64,000 nt of DNA from Paraburkholderia sp. BCC1884 (GCF_900996225.1 NZ_CAAJGL010000090.1:682001-746000), one strand, 5' to 3'; positions 43,762 through 53,455 are shown, counted from the first letter of the stretch. The notes: generated by a model from the letters alone, not told the origin. Numbers and translations: made by a program.

Positions 43762-44631
43762 ATGTCGACCGATCACAGCTTTATCCTCAAACTGTCGTGC
43801 GCCGACCGGCCCGGCATCGTCCATGCGGTGTCCGGTTTCCTGTTCGAGCGTGGCAGCAATATTCTCGACTCGGCGCAGTTCGGCGACAGCCGCACCGGCG
43901 AGTTCTTCATGCGCGTGCATTTCCAGCAGGTCGGCGGCGATCCGGGGCTGGATGCGTTGCGCACATCGTTTGCCACGCTTGCCGAGCAGTTCGGCATGCG
44001 CTGGGAATTGCACGATGCGTCGGTGAAGCCGCGCGTGGTGATCATGGTGTCGAAGATCGGTCACTGCCTGAACGATCTGCTGTTCCGTTATCGCACCGGT
44101 CAGTTGGGTATCGAGATCGCGGCCATCATCTCGAATCACAAGGAGTTTTATCAACTCGCCGCGAGCTACGACATTCCGTTCCATCACTTTCCGCTGATGG
44201 GCGCCACGCCCGACGCGAAGGCCGCGCAGGAAGCGCGCGTGCTCGAAGTGATCGAGGAGCATCAAGTCGATCTGGTGGTGCTCGCGCGCTACATGCAGAT
44301 TCTGTCGCCGAAGCTGTGCGAAGCGCTGGCGGGCCGCGCGATCAACATTCATCACTCGTTCCTGCCGAGCTTCAAGGGTGCGAAGCCGTACTACCAGGCG
44401 TTCGACCGCGGCGTGAAGCTGATCGGCGCGACCGCGCACTACGTGACGACGGATCTCGACGAAGGTCCGATCATCGAGCAGGAAGTGGAGCGGGTCGATC
44501 ACAGCATGACGCCGGAGCAATTGACGGCGATCGGCCGCGATGTCGAATGCGTGACGCTGGCGCGTGCGGTGAAGTGGCATGTCGAGCATCGCGTCGTGTT
44601 GAACGGCAGCAAGACGGTGGTGTTTCGTTAA
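43762..44631 (+). CDS. purU: Formyltetrahydrofolate deformylase
   Basis: PurU hydrolyses 10-formyl-THF to THF and formate, balancing one-carbon units for purine synthesis. The 289-residue protein has an N-terminal ACT domain (about 6-85: LKLSCADRPGIVHAVSGFL). The formyltransferase domain follows with ARYMQILSPKL, the catalytic Asn-His region INIHHSFLPSFKGAKPY and ATAHYVTTDLDEGPIIEQ. A terminator follows at 44691. Confidence 0.96.
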   Translation: MSTDHSFILKLSCADRPGIVHAVSGFLFERGSNILDSAQFGDSRTGEFFMRVHFQQVGGDPGLDALRTSFATLAEQFGMRWELHDASVKPRVVIMVSKIGHCLNDLLFRYRTGQLGIEIAAIISNHKEFYQLAASYDIPFHHFPLMGATPDAKAAQEARVLEVIEEHQVDLVVLARYMQILSPKLCEALAGRAINIHHSFLPSFKGAKPYYQAFDRGVKLIGATAHYVTTDLDEGPIIEQEVERVDHSMTPEQLTAIGRDVECVTLARAVKWHVEHRVVLNGSKTVVFR

Positions 44632-44690
44632 ACGTGGTCGACGCGCTCGCGTGGTTTGACGCGCGTGTGCCGCATCATTCGCTGCAAAAA

Positions 44691-44716
44691 AAAGCGCCGG
44701 AATTTTCCGGCGCTTT
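44691..44716. terminator. Bidirectional terminator, purU / PepSY gene
   Basis: AAAGCGCCGGAA and its exact complement flank a TT loop. A-runs and T-runs are on both sides, between two convergent genes. Confidence 0.9.
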
Positions 44717-44721
44717 TTCGT

Positions 44722-45948
44722 TTACGACCGCGCGGTGGACGTGCCGGCGTCGCGTGCCTCGTTCGCATTGCGTGCCGAACGTCGACGCGCGTTCAGTTTT
44801 TTCAGCCAGATCAGCAGCCCGGTCGCGCTCAATATGGCGACGGCGATGCCGACCGCGCTGATCAGAATCCGTCCGCCCAGACCGAGGATGCGGCCCGAGT
44901 GCAAGGGGAATTGCACCTGCATGAAGATGTCGGCCGCCGAGCCCTTGCCCGGAATCTGTTTGCCGAGCAGCTTGCCGGTTGCGGCGTCCCAGTACATCCA
45001 CGGGTTCCCCAGGCCGATGTCGCCGTGATCGTTGCCGGTGGCGTAGAAGCCCACGCCGTACGCATGCAGGAATTCGGCGTAATAGATGCCGCCCGGCCCG
45101 ACTTTCAGGTTCTGCGCTTTACCCGCTTCTTCAGCCAGTTGCACGATGCGCTCGCGGCTCAACACCTGATCGCCCGGCTGAGCCGCGCGCAATATTTCCG
45201 GATTGTTGAGCGGGTCCGGCGTGAACTTCGAGAACAGCGACACGACGGGTCGCACGACCGGCCCCGACAGGTTCATCGAGATCGAGGTCAGCGCAACGAT
45301 CGTCAGCAGGCCCCAGATCCAGACGCCGCCTGAACGATGCAGGTCGAAGGTGAGCGCATAACCGCCGCGCCCGAGACGAAAGGCGAACGACTTGCGCCAC
45401 GCCTTGAAACTCGGAAACGACAGCCAGAGCGCGATCATGCTGTCGAACAGCCAGATGATCCCCACGGTCCCCATCAGCCACGTGCCGATATCGATGCCGC
45501 CGGTGAACGGCAATTGCAGCGTGTAGTGCAGCTTGTAGATGAACGGAATCAGATCGAGCCGCGCGAGCGAGACGGCGCCCCATTCGCGGCGCCCCTGAAT
45601 CTCGCCGGTGGCAGGATCGACGGCGATCTGGGTGAAGTCGAGCGGGTAGGGTTGTTTGGTGGCGGGATCGATGCGCGGCAGCACCATCATCTGCAACGTA
45701 CGGCCGGGCTCGGCGGCGAGCGGCAGATAGGTCACCTGCAGACGCGGATCGGCGGCCTCGACCCGGCGCGCCAGTTCTAGCCCCGACAACGCGGGGCCGC
45801 CGGTGTGCGCGTTGAAGAACGACGGGTTCAGCGCGGCGTCGAGCTCGTGGTCCCACGCAATGATCGCCCCCGTAAGGCCGGAGACGAACAGGAATAGCGC
45901 CGTGGCGACCCCGAACCAGCGGTGCAGACGAACGAATTGGCGCCTCAT
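44722..45948 (-). CDS. PepSY-associated membrane protein (iron-uptake type)
   Basis: This 408-residue membrane protein has four hydrophobic spans: FVRLHRWFGVATALFLFVSG at the start, then two around 150-175 and 195-220, and one near 365-385. PepSY-type periplasmic parts lie between them, including TLQLPFTGGIDIGTWLMG. Such PiuB/PepSY-TM proteins often accompany siderophore receptors and may reduce or process imported iron complexes. A Fur-like box lies 56 bases upstream, supporting iron control. No receptor gene is adjacent. Confidence 0.85.
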   Translation of the reverse strand: MRRQFVRLHRWFGVATALFLFVSGLTGAIIAWDHELDAALNPSFFNAHTGGPALSGLELARRVEAADPRLQVTYLPLAAEPGRTLQMMVLPRIDPATKQPYPLDFTQIAVDPATGEIQGRREWGAVSLARLDLIPFIYKLHYTLQLPFTGGIDIGTWLMGTVGIIWLFDSMIALWLSFPSFKAWRKSFAFRLGRGGYALTFDLHRSGGVWIWGLLTIVALTSISMNLSGPVVRPVVSLFSKFTPDPLNNPEILRAAQPGDQVLSRERIVQLAEEAGKAQNLKVGPGGIYYAEFLHAYGVGFYATGNDHGDIGLGNPWMYWDAATGKLLGKQIPGKGSAADIFMQVQFPLHSGRILGLGGRILISAVGIAVAILSATGLLIWLKKLNARRRSARNANEARDAGTSTARS

Positions 45949-46003
45949 GGGCGAGTTGCCGGGACGCAGCGGGACATCGGGTGAAGGGTCACGACAAAGA
46001 AGA

Positions 46004-46022
46004 GCGAATGGGAATTATTCGC
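46004..46022. promoter_or_regulatory. Fur-box-like palindrome upstream of the PepSY gene
   Basis: GCGAAT-GGGAATT-ATTCGC is a perfect 6-base inverted repeat around an AT-rich centre, close to the 19-base Fur consensus pattern (AATGxxAATTATTxxCATT-like). It lies 56 bases before the start codon, in the promoter region. Fur binding is an inference. Confidence 0.6.
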
Positions 46023-46206
46023 ATCTTAAGGAATCGTGCCAGCGGCTGCAAGTTTCTCGTAAGTGGGGCGCGAGCAGGCCGCACTTACCAAGTTCTCGAT
46101 ATTGCGTAGATTTACGCCCGGCGGGGTTCAGGTCGCGTCGCTTAATCTCGACGCGGCGGCTACATGCCGGTCAATGTCGCGGCGACCCGTGTACGCCGTC
46201 GCAGCC

Positions 46207-47292
46207 TCAAACCAGCCGCAGATAAATCAGTTCACGCTTGATATAAGCGTAGAAAATCGGCGCAGCGACTACGCCAGGAATGCCGAACGCGGCCTCCATG
46301 ACGAGCATCGCGACTAGCAACTCCCACGCGCGCGCCTCGATCTGTCCGCCGACGATGCGCGCGTTCAGGAAGTACTCGAGCTTGTGGATCAGGATCAGGA
46401 ACACGAGCGACATCACCGCCGCCGGAAAGCTCACCGACAACGCCACGGCGACGATGATCGTGTTCGACATCAGATTGCCGATCACCGGCAGCAAGCCGAG
46501 GATGAAGGTCACCAGCACCAGCGTCTTCGACAGCGGCAAGCGGTCGTGGAACATCGGCAGGAAGAGCAGCAGGAAGATGCCGGTGAAGACGGCGTTGATC
46601 GCCGAAATCTTGACCTGGGCGAACACGATGCGGCGAAAGGCGTCGGCGAAACGGGTCACGCGCGTGACAAAGGCGGTGGACAGCGGCAGCCGCTGCATAT
46701 GCTTCTGCGCCCCGACCGCGATGATTGCGCCGATGATCATGCCGATCAGAATATGCGTGAAGCCGCGCGCCACCGTCTTGCCGCTTTGCTGGAGCATGTT
46801 GGCGTGCGTCTGCATCAACTCGGCGGCGCGGGTTTTCATCTGTTCCGTATCCACCGGCAGATACTTCGCGATGAATTGCGGAATCCGGCCGCGCGCTTCG
46901 TCGACCAGTTGCATGGCCTGGTCGAGCAGACTCTGCACGCTCGGCACATCGTTCTCGAAATGGCCGATGATGCCGAGCGTAATCCCCGTCAAGGCGCCCA
47001 CGATCACGACCGAGAGGATCACCACCGCCAGCCAGCGTGCCCGCTTGCTCGACATGTGACGCTCGATGCGCGGCGCGATCAGGTGAACCAGCTGGAACAC
47101 CAGCAGCCCGGCGAGCAACGCGCCGAGCAACCGCAGTTCGATGACTGCCCACATGCCGAGCAACATGACCAGATAACTGCCGATTTCGACTGCCGACAGC
47201 TTCGGTAGGCTCATGTCGCTAGTCAGCCTGACCGGGCGTGGGCGTATTTCCTGCACTTGCCCGTCGTCGCGCGCCTGATTCCGCTTGGCCAT
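46207..47292 (-). CDS. AI-2E family transporter
   Basis: This 361-residue membrane protein of the AI-2E/PerM family has two to three N-terminal spans (SYLVMLLGMWAVIELRLLGA). A central soluble region follows (about 120-180, DTEQMKTRAAELMQTHAN), then four to five C-terminal spans with FILGLLPVIGNLMSNTIIV. Members include the proposed AI-2 exporter and Na+/H+ antiporters; the substrate is uncertain. It starts 34 bases downstream of uvrA on the same strand. Confidence 0.87.
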   Translation of the reverse strand: MAKRNQARDDGQVQEIRPRPVRLTSDMSLPKLSAVEIGSYLVMLLGMWAVIELRLLGALLAGLLVFQLVHLIAPRIERHMSSKRARWLAVVILSVVIVGALTGITLGIIGHFENDVPSVQSLLDQAMQLVDEARGRIPQFIAKYLPVDTEQMKTRAAELMQTHANMLQQSGKTVARGFTHILIGMIIGAIIAVGAQKHMQRLPLSTAFVTRVTRFADAFRRIVFAQVKISAINAVFTGIFLLLFLPMFHDRLPLSKTLVLVTFILGLLPVIGNLMSNTIIVAVALSVSFPAAVMSLVFLILIHKLEYFLNARIVGGQIEARAWELLVAMLVMEAAFGIPGVVAAPIFYAYIKRELIYLRLV

Positions 47293-47326
47293 GGCTTATT
47301 CCGTCTCCAACCCGTGTTGTGCTGCG

Positions 47327-50200
47327 TTACTTTTTGCTGGCCGCGCGTTTCAACAAAGGCGCCAGATACTTTCCGGTAAAACTTGCTTTCGACTTCGCCA
47401 CTTGTTCCGGCGTGCCTTGAGCAATGATCTGACCGCCGCCTGCTCCGCCTTCCGGGCCAAGATCGATGACCCAGTCCGCAGTCTTAATTACATCGAGATT
47501 ATGCTCGATGATCACGACGGTATTACCCTGGTCCCGCAAACGATGGATCACCTCCAGCAGTAGCGCGATGTCGTGAAAGTGCAGACCGGTGGTCGGCTCG
47601 TCGAGAATGTATAGAGTGCGACCCGTATCGCGCTTACTCAGTTCCAGCGATAGTTTGACCCGCTGTGCCTCGCCGCCCGACAACGTGGTGGCCGACTGAC
47701 CCAGCCGGATGTAACCCAAACCCACGTCCAGCAGGGTTTTCAGCTTGCGCGCCACGACCGGAACGGGCTTGAAAAACTCGTACGCGTTTTCCACCGTCAA
47801 ATCCAGCACTTCGCTGATGTTCTTGCCTTTGTATTGAACGTCGAGCGTTTCGCGGTTGTAGCGCTTGCCGTGACAGACGTCGCACGGCACGTACACGTCC
47901 GGCAAAAAGTGCATCTCGACCTTCAGCACGCCGTCGCCCTGGCAGGATTCGCAGCGCCCGCCCTTCACGTTAAACGAGAAGCGGCCCGGATCGTAACCGC
48001 GTTCCTTGGCGGCCGGTACGCCCGCGAACAGTTCGCGGATCGGCGTGAAAAGGCCCGTGTAGGTAGCCGGGTTCGAACGCGGCGTGCGGCCGATCGGCGA
48101 CTGGTCGACGTTGATGACCTTGTCGAAATGCTCGAGGCCTTCGATCGACTCGTGCGGCGCCGGCTCGGCCGCCGAGCCGTACAGATGTTGCGAGACCGCG
48201 TGATACAGCGTGTCGTTGATCAGCGTGGACTTGCCCGAACCGGACACGCCGGTCACGCAGGTGAGCAGTCCCACCGGCAGATCGAGCGTGACGTGCTGCA
48301 GGTTGTTGCCGTACGCCTCGACGATACGCAGACGCCGCTCGTCCGGCGCCTTGCGCTCGTCGGGGAACTCGATGTTGAGCGCGCCGGACATGTATTGCCC
48401 GGTCATCGAGGCCGGATTCGCCTGCACCTGTTTGGGCGTGCCTTCGGCGATCACCATGCCGCCGTGCTCGCCCGCGCCCGGGCCCATGTCGACCACGTAG
48501 TCGGCCATGCGGATCATGTCCTCGTCGTGTTCGACGACGATCACCGAGTTGCCGAGATCGCGCAGATGCTTGAGCGTGGCGATGAGCCGGTCGTTGTCGC
48601 GTTGATGCAGGCCGATCGACGGTTCGTCCAGCACGTACATCACGCCGGTGAGACCTGAGCCGATCTGCGAAGCGAGACGAATCCGTTGCGCCTCGCCGCC
48701 CGACAGCGTTTCCGCGCTGCGTTCGAGCGACAGGTAATCGAGCCCGACGTTATTCAGGAACATCAACCGCGCGACGATTTCCTTCACCACCTTATCGGCG
48801 ATCTCGCGCTTCGAGCCTTCGAGTCGCAGTGTCTGGAAATACCCGAGCGCGTCGCGCAACGGCCAGCCGCTGATTTCGAAGATGCCGCGCGCGTCGCTAT
48901 CCGCGCCGATCCGCACGAAGCGCGCTTCGCGGCGCAGCCGCGTGCCGGCACACGCGGGGCAGGGCTGGTTGTTCTGATACTTGGCGAGCTCCTCGCGCAC
49001 CGCGACCGAGTCGGTCTCGCGATAGCGCCGCTCCAGATTCGGGATGATCCCTTCGAACACATGCTCGCGCACGGAAGTGCGGCCGCGTTCGTTCATGTAG
49101 GAAAACGGAATCTCCTGCTTGCCCGAACCGAACAGCAGGATCTTGCGGACTTTCTCCGGCAGGTCTTCGACCGCCGTGTCGATGTCGAACTCATAGAATG
49201 CCGCGAGACTTTGCAGCATCTGGAAGTAGAACTGGTTGCGCCGGTCCCAGCCCTTCACCGCGCCCGCCGCGAGCGACAGCGACGGATGCGCGACCACCCG
49301 CTTCGGATCGAAGAAGGTGATCTGGCCAAGGCCGTCGCATTCCGGGCAGGCGCCCATCGGGTTGTTGAACGAGAACAGGCGCGGCTCGAGTTCCTGCAGC
49401 GAATACGAACAGATCGGGCAGGCGAATTTGGAGCTGAAGAGTTTCTCCTTGTCCGTGTCCATTTCGAGCGCGATGGCGCGGCCGTCGGCGAGACGCAGTG
49501 CCGTTTCGAATGATTCGGCAAGGCGCTGCTTCATGTCCGGGCGCACTTTCAGACGATCGACCACCACGTCGATCGTGTGCTTGTCGTTCTTCTTAAGCTT
49601 CGGCAGCGAGTCGACTTCATAGATCTTCGCGACGCCCTCGTTGGCGGTGCCGCCGCCCGAGCGCACGCGGAAACGGATGAAGCCCTGCGCCTGCATCTCC
49701 TCGAACAGTTCGACGTGCTCGCCTTTACGGTCGGCCACGACCGGCGCGAGGATCATCAGCTTCGTCTCTTCCGGCATCGCGAGCGCGGCGTCGACCATCT
49801 GCGACACGCTCAGCGCTTCCAGCGGAATCTCGTGATCGGGACAGTAAGGCGTGCCGACGCGTGCGAATAATAGTCGCAGGTAGTCGTGAATCTCGGTGAC
49901 GGTGCCGACCGTCGAGCGCGGATTGTGCGAGGTCGCCTTCTGCTCGATCGAGATTGCCGGAGAAAGCCCTTCGATCAGATCGACATCCGGCTTTTCCATC
50001 AATTGCAGGAACTGGCGCGCGTAGGCCGACAGGCTTTCGACGTAGCGCCGCTGGCCTTCCGCGTACAGCGTGTCGAACGCCAGCGACGATTTTCCCGAGC
50101 CGGAAAGGCCCGTAATGACGACGAGCTTGTGACGGGGTAAGTCGAGGTTGACGTTCTTCAGGTTGTGGGTGCGAGCCCCACGAATGCGGATTTGTTCCAC
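47327..50200 (-). CDS. uvrA: Excinuclease ABC subunit A
   Basis: UvrA detects DNA damage and loads UvrB in nucleotide excision repair. The 957-residue protein has two ABC ATPase modules: P-loops ITGLSGSGKSSLAF (about 27-40) and VTGVSGSGKSTL (about 660), with signatures LSGGEAQRIRLASQIG and LSGGEAQRVKLSLELS. Two zinc modules are visible (CPICSYSLQEL...CPECDG and CESCQGDG...CDVCHG). It diverges from the MFS-ssb genes, a conserved arrangement. I did not find a clear LexA box in the spacer. Confidence 0.98.
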   Translation of the reverse strand: MEQIRIRGARTHNLKNVNLDLPRHKLVVITGLSGSGKSSLAFDTLYAEGQRRYVESLSAYARQFLQLMEKPDVDLIEGLSPAISIEQKATSHNPRSTVGTVTEIHDYLRLLFARVGTPYCPDHEIPLEALSVSQMVDAALAMPEETKLMILAPVVADRKGEHVELFEEMQAQGFIRFRVRSGGGTANEGVAKIYEVDSLPKLKKNDKHTIDVVVDRLKVRPDMKQRLAESFETALRLADGRAIALEMDTDKEKLFSSKFACPICSYSLQELEPRLFSFNNPMGACPECDGLGQITFFDPKRVVAHPSLSLAAGAVKGWDRRNQFYFQMLQSLAAFYEFDIDTAVEDLPEKVRKILLFGSGKQEIPFSYMNERGRTSVREHVFEGIIPNLERRYRETDSVAVREELAKYQNNQPCPACAGTRLRREARFVRIGADSDARGIFEISGWPLRDALGYFQTLRLEGSKREIADKVVKEIVARLMFLNNVGLDYLSLERSAETLSGGEAQRIRLASQIGSGLTGVMYVLDEPSIGLHQRDNDRLIATLKHLRDLGNSVIVVEHDEDMIRMADYVVDMGPGAGEHGGMVIAEGTPKQVQANPASMTGQYMSGALNIEFPDERKAPDERRLRIVEAYGNNLQHVTLDLPVGLLTCVTGVSGSGKSTLINDTLYHAVSQHLYGSAAEPAPHESIEGLEHFDKVINVDQSPIGRTPRSNPATYTGLFTPIRELFAGVPAAKERGYDPGRFSFNVKGGRCESCQGDGVLKVEMHFLPDVYVPCDVCHGKRYNRETLDVQYKGKNISEVLDLTVENAYEFFKPVPVVARKLKTLLDVGLGYIRLGQSATTLSGGEAQRVKLSLELSKRDTGRTLYILDEPTTGLHFHDIALLLEVIHRLRDQGNTVVIIEHNLDVIKTADWVIDLGPEGGAGGGQIIAQGTPEQVAKSKASFTGKYLAPLLKRAASKK

Positions 50201-50534
50201 GGATTTATTCCATGAACTGGCGGAAAGAGGAAGAGGCTAAACCTGCTACTATAACGACTTTTCAAGACCGCCGTTACGGCTTCCTGACAGCCTGAAGAGG
50301 CGTTGAGGCGAGCTGTAAGGCAGCGGTTCAGCACTGCGGGGAAGGGGTCTAACTGGGGCCGTTTCCTGCAAGTACAAGGCACCGCGAGGCGCCAGCGGGA
50401 GTGCTTGCCAGGCCGTCGGCTGCGTGCCGCGCCGCGAGCTTCCCGTCGTTCCGCGGCAAGCCGCCCGGTGGTGGCTATCCCGCCGGGGTGGCCGCGCCCG
50501 GTGCGCCGCCCAGCTCATTCAAAGAACGCTCCCG
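50201..50534. other. Divergent intergenic region, uvrA / MFS gene
   Basis: These 334 bases hold no supported gene. A TATAGT at about 50253-50248 on the minus strand could be the uvrA -10. I searched by eye for a CTGT-N8-ACAG LexA box and saw none. Confidence 0.4.
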
Positions 50535-51722
50535 ATGTCCAATCCGTCCGCTACATCCTCACGCATGAGCGCGCCTGAAATGCGTGCGACCGTGTCGCTC
50601 GCCGCCATCTTCGCGCTGCGCATGCTCGGTCTCTTCATGATCATGCCGGTCTTCTCGATCTACGCGAAGACCATTCCGGGCGGCGACAACGTGTTGCTGG
50701 TCGGCATCGCGCTCGGCGCGTACGGCGTGACGCAGTCCATGCTCTACATCTTCTACGGCTGGGTCTCCGACAAAATCGGCCGCAAGCCGGTCATTGCGAC
50801 GGGGCTGCTGATCTTCGCGCTCGGCAGCTTCGTCGCGGCGGGTGCGCACGACATGACGTGGATCATCGTCGGCCGGGTGATTCAGGGGATGGGCGCGGTG
50901 TCGTCCGCGGTGATCGCGTTCATCGCCGACCTGACATCGGAAGAGCATCGCACCAAGGCCATGGCAATGGTCGGCGCCAGTATCGGCGTGTCGTTCGCGG
51001 TGGCGATCGTCGGTGCGCCGATCGTGTTCCAATGGGTCGGCATGAGCGGTCTGTTCACGCTGGTCGGCATCTTCTCGATCGTGGCCGTGGGCGTGGTGCT
51101 GTGGATCGTGCCCGATGCGCCCAAGCCGGTGCATGTGCGCGCACCGTTCGCCGAAGTGCTGCACAACGTCGAACTGTTGCGCCTGAACTTCGGCGTGCTG
51201 GTCCTGCACGCGACGCAAACCGCGTTGTTCCTCGTCGTGCCGCGCATTCTCGAAGCCGGTGGCCTGCCGGTCGCGTCGCACTGGAAAGTCTATTTGCCGG
51301 TGATGGGCCTTTCGTTCGTGATGATGGTGCCCGCGATCATCGCCGCCGAAAAGCGCGGCAAGATGAAGATCGTGCTGCTCTCGGCGATCGGTCTTATCCT
51401 GATCGGACAGTTGTTATTGGGCGTCGCTCCGCATACGATTCTGAGTGTGGCGGCGATCCTTTTCGTGTACTTCCTCGGCTTCAATATTCTCGAGGCGTCG
51501 CAGCCTTCGCTGGTGTCGAAACTGGCGCCCGGCACCCGCAAAGGCGCGGCGGCCGGCGTGTACAACACCACGCAATCGATCGGGCTCGCCTTGGGCGGCG
51601 TGGTCGGCGGCTGGCTGCTGAAAGTGGATGGTCAGAGCACGGTGTTTTTTACCTGCTCGGGGCTGGTCTTGTGCTGGCTTATAATCGCCGCAAAGATGAA
51701 ACCGCCGCCGCGCAAAGCGTAA
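50535..51722 (+). CDS. MFS transporter (YajR-like family)
   Basis: This 395-residue 12-span major facilitator shows LAAIFALRMLGLFMIMPVFS in the first span, the motif-A loop GWVSDKIGRKPVIATG, GRVIQGMGAVSSAVIAFIAD, and LGFNILEASQPSLVSKLAPG in the second half. It lacks the extra C-terminal domain of E. coli YajR. The uvrA / MFS-ssb order is widely kept in beta-proteobacteria. The start ATG at 50535 is preferred; the upstream in-frame stretch has no membrane character. The substrate is unknown. Confidence 0.9.
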   Translation: MSNPSATSSRMSAPEMRATVSLAAIFALRMLGLFMIMPVFSIYAKTIPGGDNVLLVGIALGAYGVTQSMLYIFYGWVSDKIGRKPVIATGLLIFALGSFVAAGAHDMTWIIVGRVIQGMGAVSSAVIAFIADLTSEEHRTKAMAMVGASIGVSFAVAIVGAPIVFQWVGMSGLFTLVGIFSIVAVGVVLWIVPDAPKPVHVRAPFAEVLHNVELLRLNFGVLVLHATQTALFLVVPRILEAGGLPVASHWKVYLPVMGLSFVMMVPAIIAAEKRGKMKIVLLSAIGLILIGQLLLGVAPHTILSVAAILFVYFLGFNILEASQPSLVSKLAPGTRKGAAAGVYNTTQSIGLALGGVVGGWLLKVDGQSTVFFTCSGLVLCWLIIAAKMKPPPRKA

Positions 51723-51857
51723 TACGGCGCATCCCGAACTCACCCAGAACTCACCCGGCGGCGGGCAGAGGCGCAGTTCCGGTCTCGGGCCCGCAGGCCC
51801 TGAGACGCGAACCGTGTAGTGCCGCGCCGCCCGCAACGGAATCAACAGGAGAAACTC

Positions 51858-52400
51858 ATGGCATCCGTGAACAAGGTCATTCTCGTCGGCAATCTCGGAG
51901 CCGATCCGGAAGTCCGTTATCTTCCGAGCGGCGACGCAGTGGCGAACATCCGCCTTGCAACGACGGATCGGTACAAGGACAAGGCGTCCGGCGAAATGAA
52001 GGAAGCCACCGAATGGCACCGCGTGTCGTTCTTCGGCCGCCTCGCGGAAATCGTCTCCGAGTATCTGAAGAAGGGCTCGTCGGTGTATCTGGAAGGGCGC
52101 ATCCGGACCCGTAAGTGGCAAGCGCAGGACGGCACCGACCGTTACTCGACGGAAATCGTCGCCGAGCAGATGCAAATGCTGGGTGGCCGCGGCGGCGCGA
52201 TGGGCGGCGGTGGCGACGAAGGCGGCTATAGCCGTGGCGAGCCGTCGGAACGTAGCGGCGGCGGCGGTGGCGGTGGTCGCGCAGTGTCGGGTGGCGGTTC
52301 GCGTGGCGGCAATGCCGGCGGTGGCGGCGGTGGTGCTAGCCGTCCGAGCGCGCCGGCTGGCGGCGGCTTCGATGAAATGGACGACGACATTCCGTTTTAA
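51858..52400 (+). CDS. ssb: Single-stranded DNA-binding protein
   Basis: SSB coats single-stranded DNA during replication and repair. The 180-residue protein has an OB-fold (about 1-110: ASVNKVILVGNLGADPEVRY, ATEWHRVSFFGRLAEI, GSSVYLEGRIRTRKW). A Gly/Ser-rich flexible linker follows (about 113-165), then the acidic tip DEMDDDIPF that recruits partner proteins. A terminator follows directly. Confidence 0.98.
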   Translation: MASVNKVILVGNLGADPEVRYLPSGDAVANIRLATTDRYKDKASGEMKEATEWHRVSFFGRLAEIVSEYLKKGSSVYLEGRIRTRKWQAQDGTDRYSTEIVAEQMQMLGGRGGAMGGGGDEGGYSRGEPSERSGGGGGGGRAVSGGGSRGGNAGGGGGGASRPSAPAGGGFDEMDDDIPF

Positions 52401-52425
52401 ATCGGCCGGACTCGCCGAATCGATC

Positions 52426-52454
52426 AAAAACCCCGCTCGCAAGGCGGGGTTTTT
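52426..52454. terminator. Terminator, ssb / DUF4239 gene
   Basis: CCCCGC pairs with GCGGGG around a seven-base loop, flanked by five A and five T. It lies between convergent genes. Confidence 0.88.
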
Positions 52455-52481
52455 CTTTATCAGGCCGCGCCAAACCACGCG

Positions 52482-53282
52482 TCACTGTCGCAAGTGATCC
52501 AGCGCATCGCGCATGGGAACGCTGGAAATAACGATCGGGCCCGTAAACGGCGTATCCAGATCGACCATCACATAGATCGCGGACGCGATCGACACCGCCC
52601 CGAGCGAAATCGTCACCATGGCGAGCGCGTTGCGAGGCGCAATCAATCCGAAGCTCAAAAAGATCACGCATAGCCAGAACGTCAGCGTCTTGAAGAAGGG
52701 CTGCGAGATCGTGCTGTGCGCTTCCTCGATCAGCTTCCAGCGCGCATCGACGACGCGCTGGAACTGCGTCAACGCATCATCGAGGGCACGCTGCTGCAAA
52801 GGGCTGTGCGCAACCAGTTGCCGCAACTCCTTGCCCACCATGTTCAGCATGTCGCCGAGCCGCACGTTCTCCAGCTTTTGCGTATCGTCAGGCGAGCCGA
52901 TGTCTTTTGGATAGTCGCCGCTCGGCACAGGCTCGCTCGGCCAGGTCGAAGCGATCGCCGCTGCGGTGTACACGCGCAATAGCTTGCGCGCCGCGTCGGT
53001 CTCGCTGCCGTATTGCCGCAAGGTCGTGTCGAACTCGATCAGGTCGGACGCGTAGGTGCGCAGATCCGTCGACGCCGTATCGAAGCTGGATTTCGCCGAC
53101 GCCGTCATCAAACCGAGCACCAGCGCGGCAAACGTCACCAGCATGCCGATCACCAGCTGGATCAACTGAACGGTTTCGTGCGCCTTGTGCTCTTCGGGCA
53201 GCAGCGGCCGCACCCACACGCCCACACCGGTCGCGGCGAGCAACAGCGCGAAAACCAGCACTGCCGAACCTATTTCTGACAT
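52482..53282 (-). CDS. DUF4239 membrane protein
   Basis: This 266-residue protein has two N-terminal membrane spans (VLVFALLLAATGVGVWV and LIQLVIGMLVTFAALVLGLM). A soluble, mostly helical middle follows (about 70-190), then two C-terminal spans (LTFWLCVIFLSFGLIA and MVTISLGAVSIASAIYVMV). This is the Bestrophin-like DUF4239 pattern; the function is unknown. It is transcribed alone, convergent with ssb. Confidence 0.82.
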   Translation of the reverse strand: MSEIGSAVLVFALLLAATGVGVWVRPLLPEEHKAHETVQLIQLVIGMLVTFAALVLGLMTASAKSSFDTASTDLRTYASDLIEFDTTLRQYGSETDAARKLLRVYTAAAIASTWPSEPVPSGDYPKDIGSPDDTQKLENVRLGDMLNMVGKELRQLVAHSPLQQRALDDALTQFQRVVDARWKLIEEAHSTISQPFFKTLTFWLCVIFLSFGLIAPRNALAMVTISLGAVSIASAIYVMVDLDTPFTGPIVISSVPMRDALDHLRQ

Positions 53283-53428
53283 GAACCTGCTCCAGAATCA
53301 CGCGCCCCGTTAATGTCTACCAAGTGCGACGCGGCGCAAACCCGGGTAGTCCCGCAGCGCCGCGATCGAAGGATCGTCCCACCTTCGCGGTAGCGTTGAT
53401 TTATCGCAATCGTTTGCACGCTTAACTA
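53283..53428. other. Spacer upstream of DUF4239 gene and chemoreceptor
   Basis: Nothing coding is visible. With the promoter at 53429-53455 and the leader to 53589 it makes up a 307-base gap between two divergent genes. Confidence 0.4.
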
Positions 53429-53455
53429 TAAAGTTTTGCGTAATACCGCCGTAAT
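53429..53455 (+). promoter_or_regulatory. FliA (sigma-28) promoter of the chemoreceptor
   Basis: TAAAGTTT (53429-53436), exactly 11 bases, then GCCGTAAT (53448-53455). The sigma-28 consensus is TAAAGTTT-N11-GCCGATAA, so the -35 is perfect and the -10 matches six of eight positions. It lies 134 bases upstream of a methyl-accepting chemotaxis protein. Confidence 0.82.

Noticed and set aside
50201..50534. LexA (SOS) box for uvrA
   Set aside because: No CTGT-N8-ACAG palindrome could be found by eye, although uvrA is an SOS gene in other bacteria.
50858..52114. 418-residue frame overlapping the MFS and ssb genes
   Set aside because: It is out of frame with two well-supported genes, with Arg/Gly-rich composition typical of a shadow.
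52195..52345. Repeat array in the GGC/GGT-rich stretch of ssb
   Set aside because: It is the glycine-rich linker of SSB, a low-complexity coding region and not a DNA repeat element.
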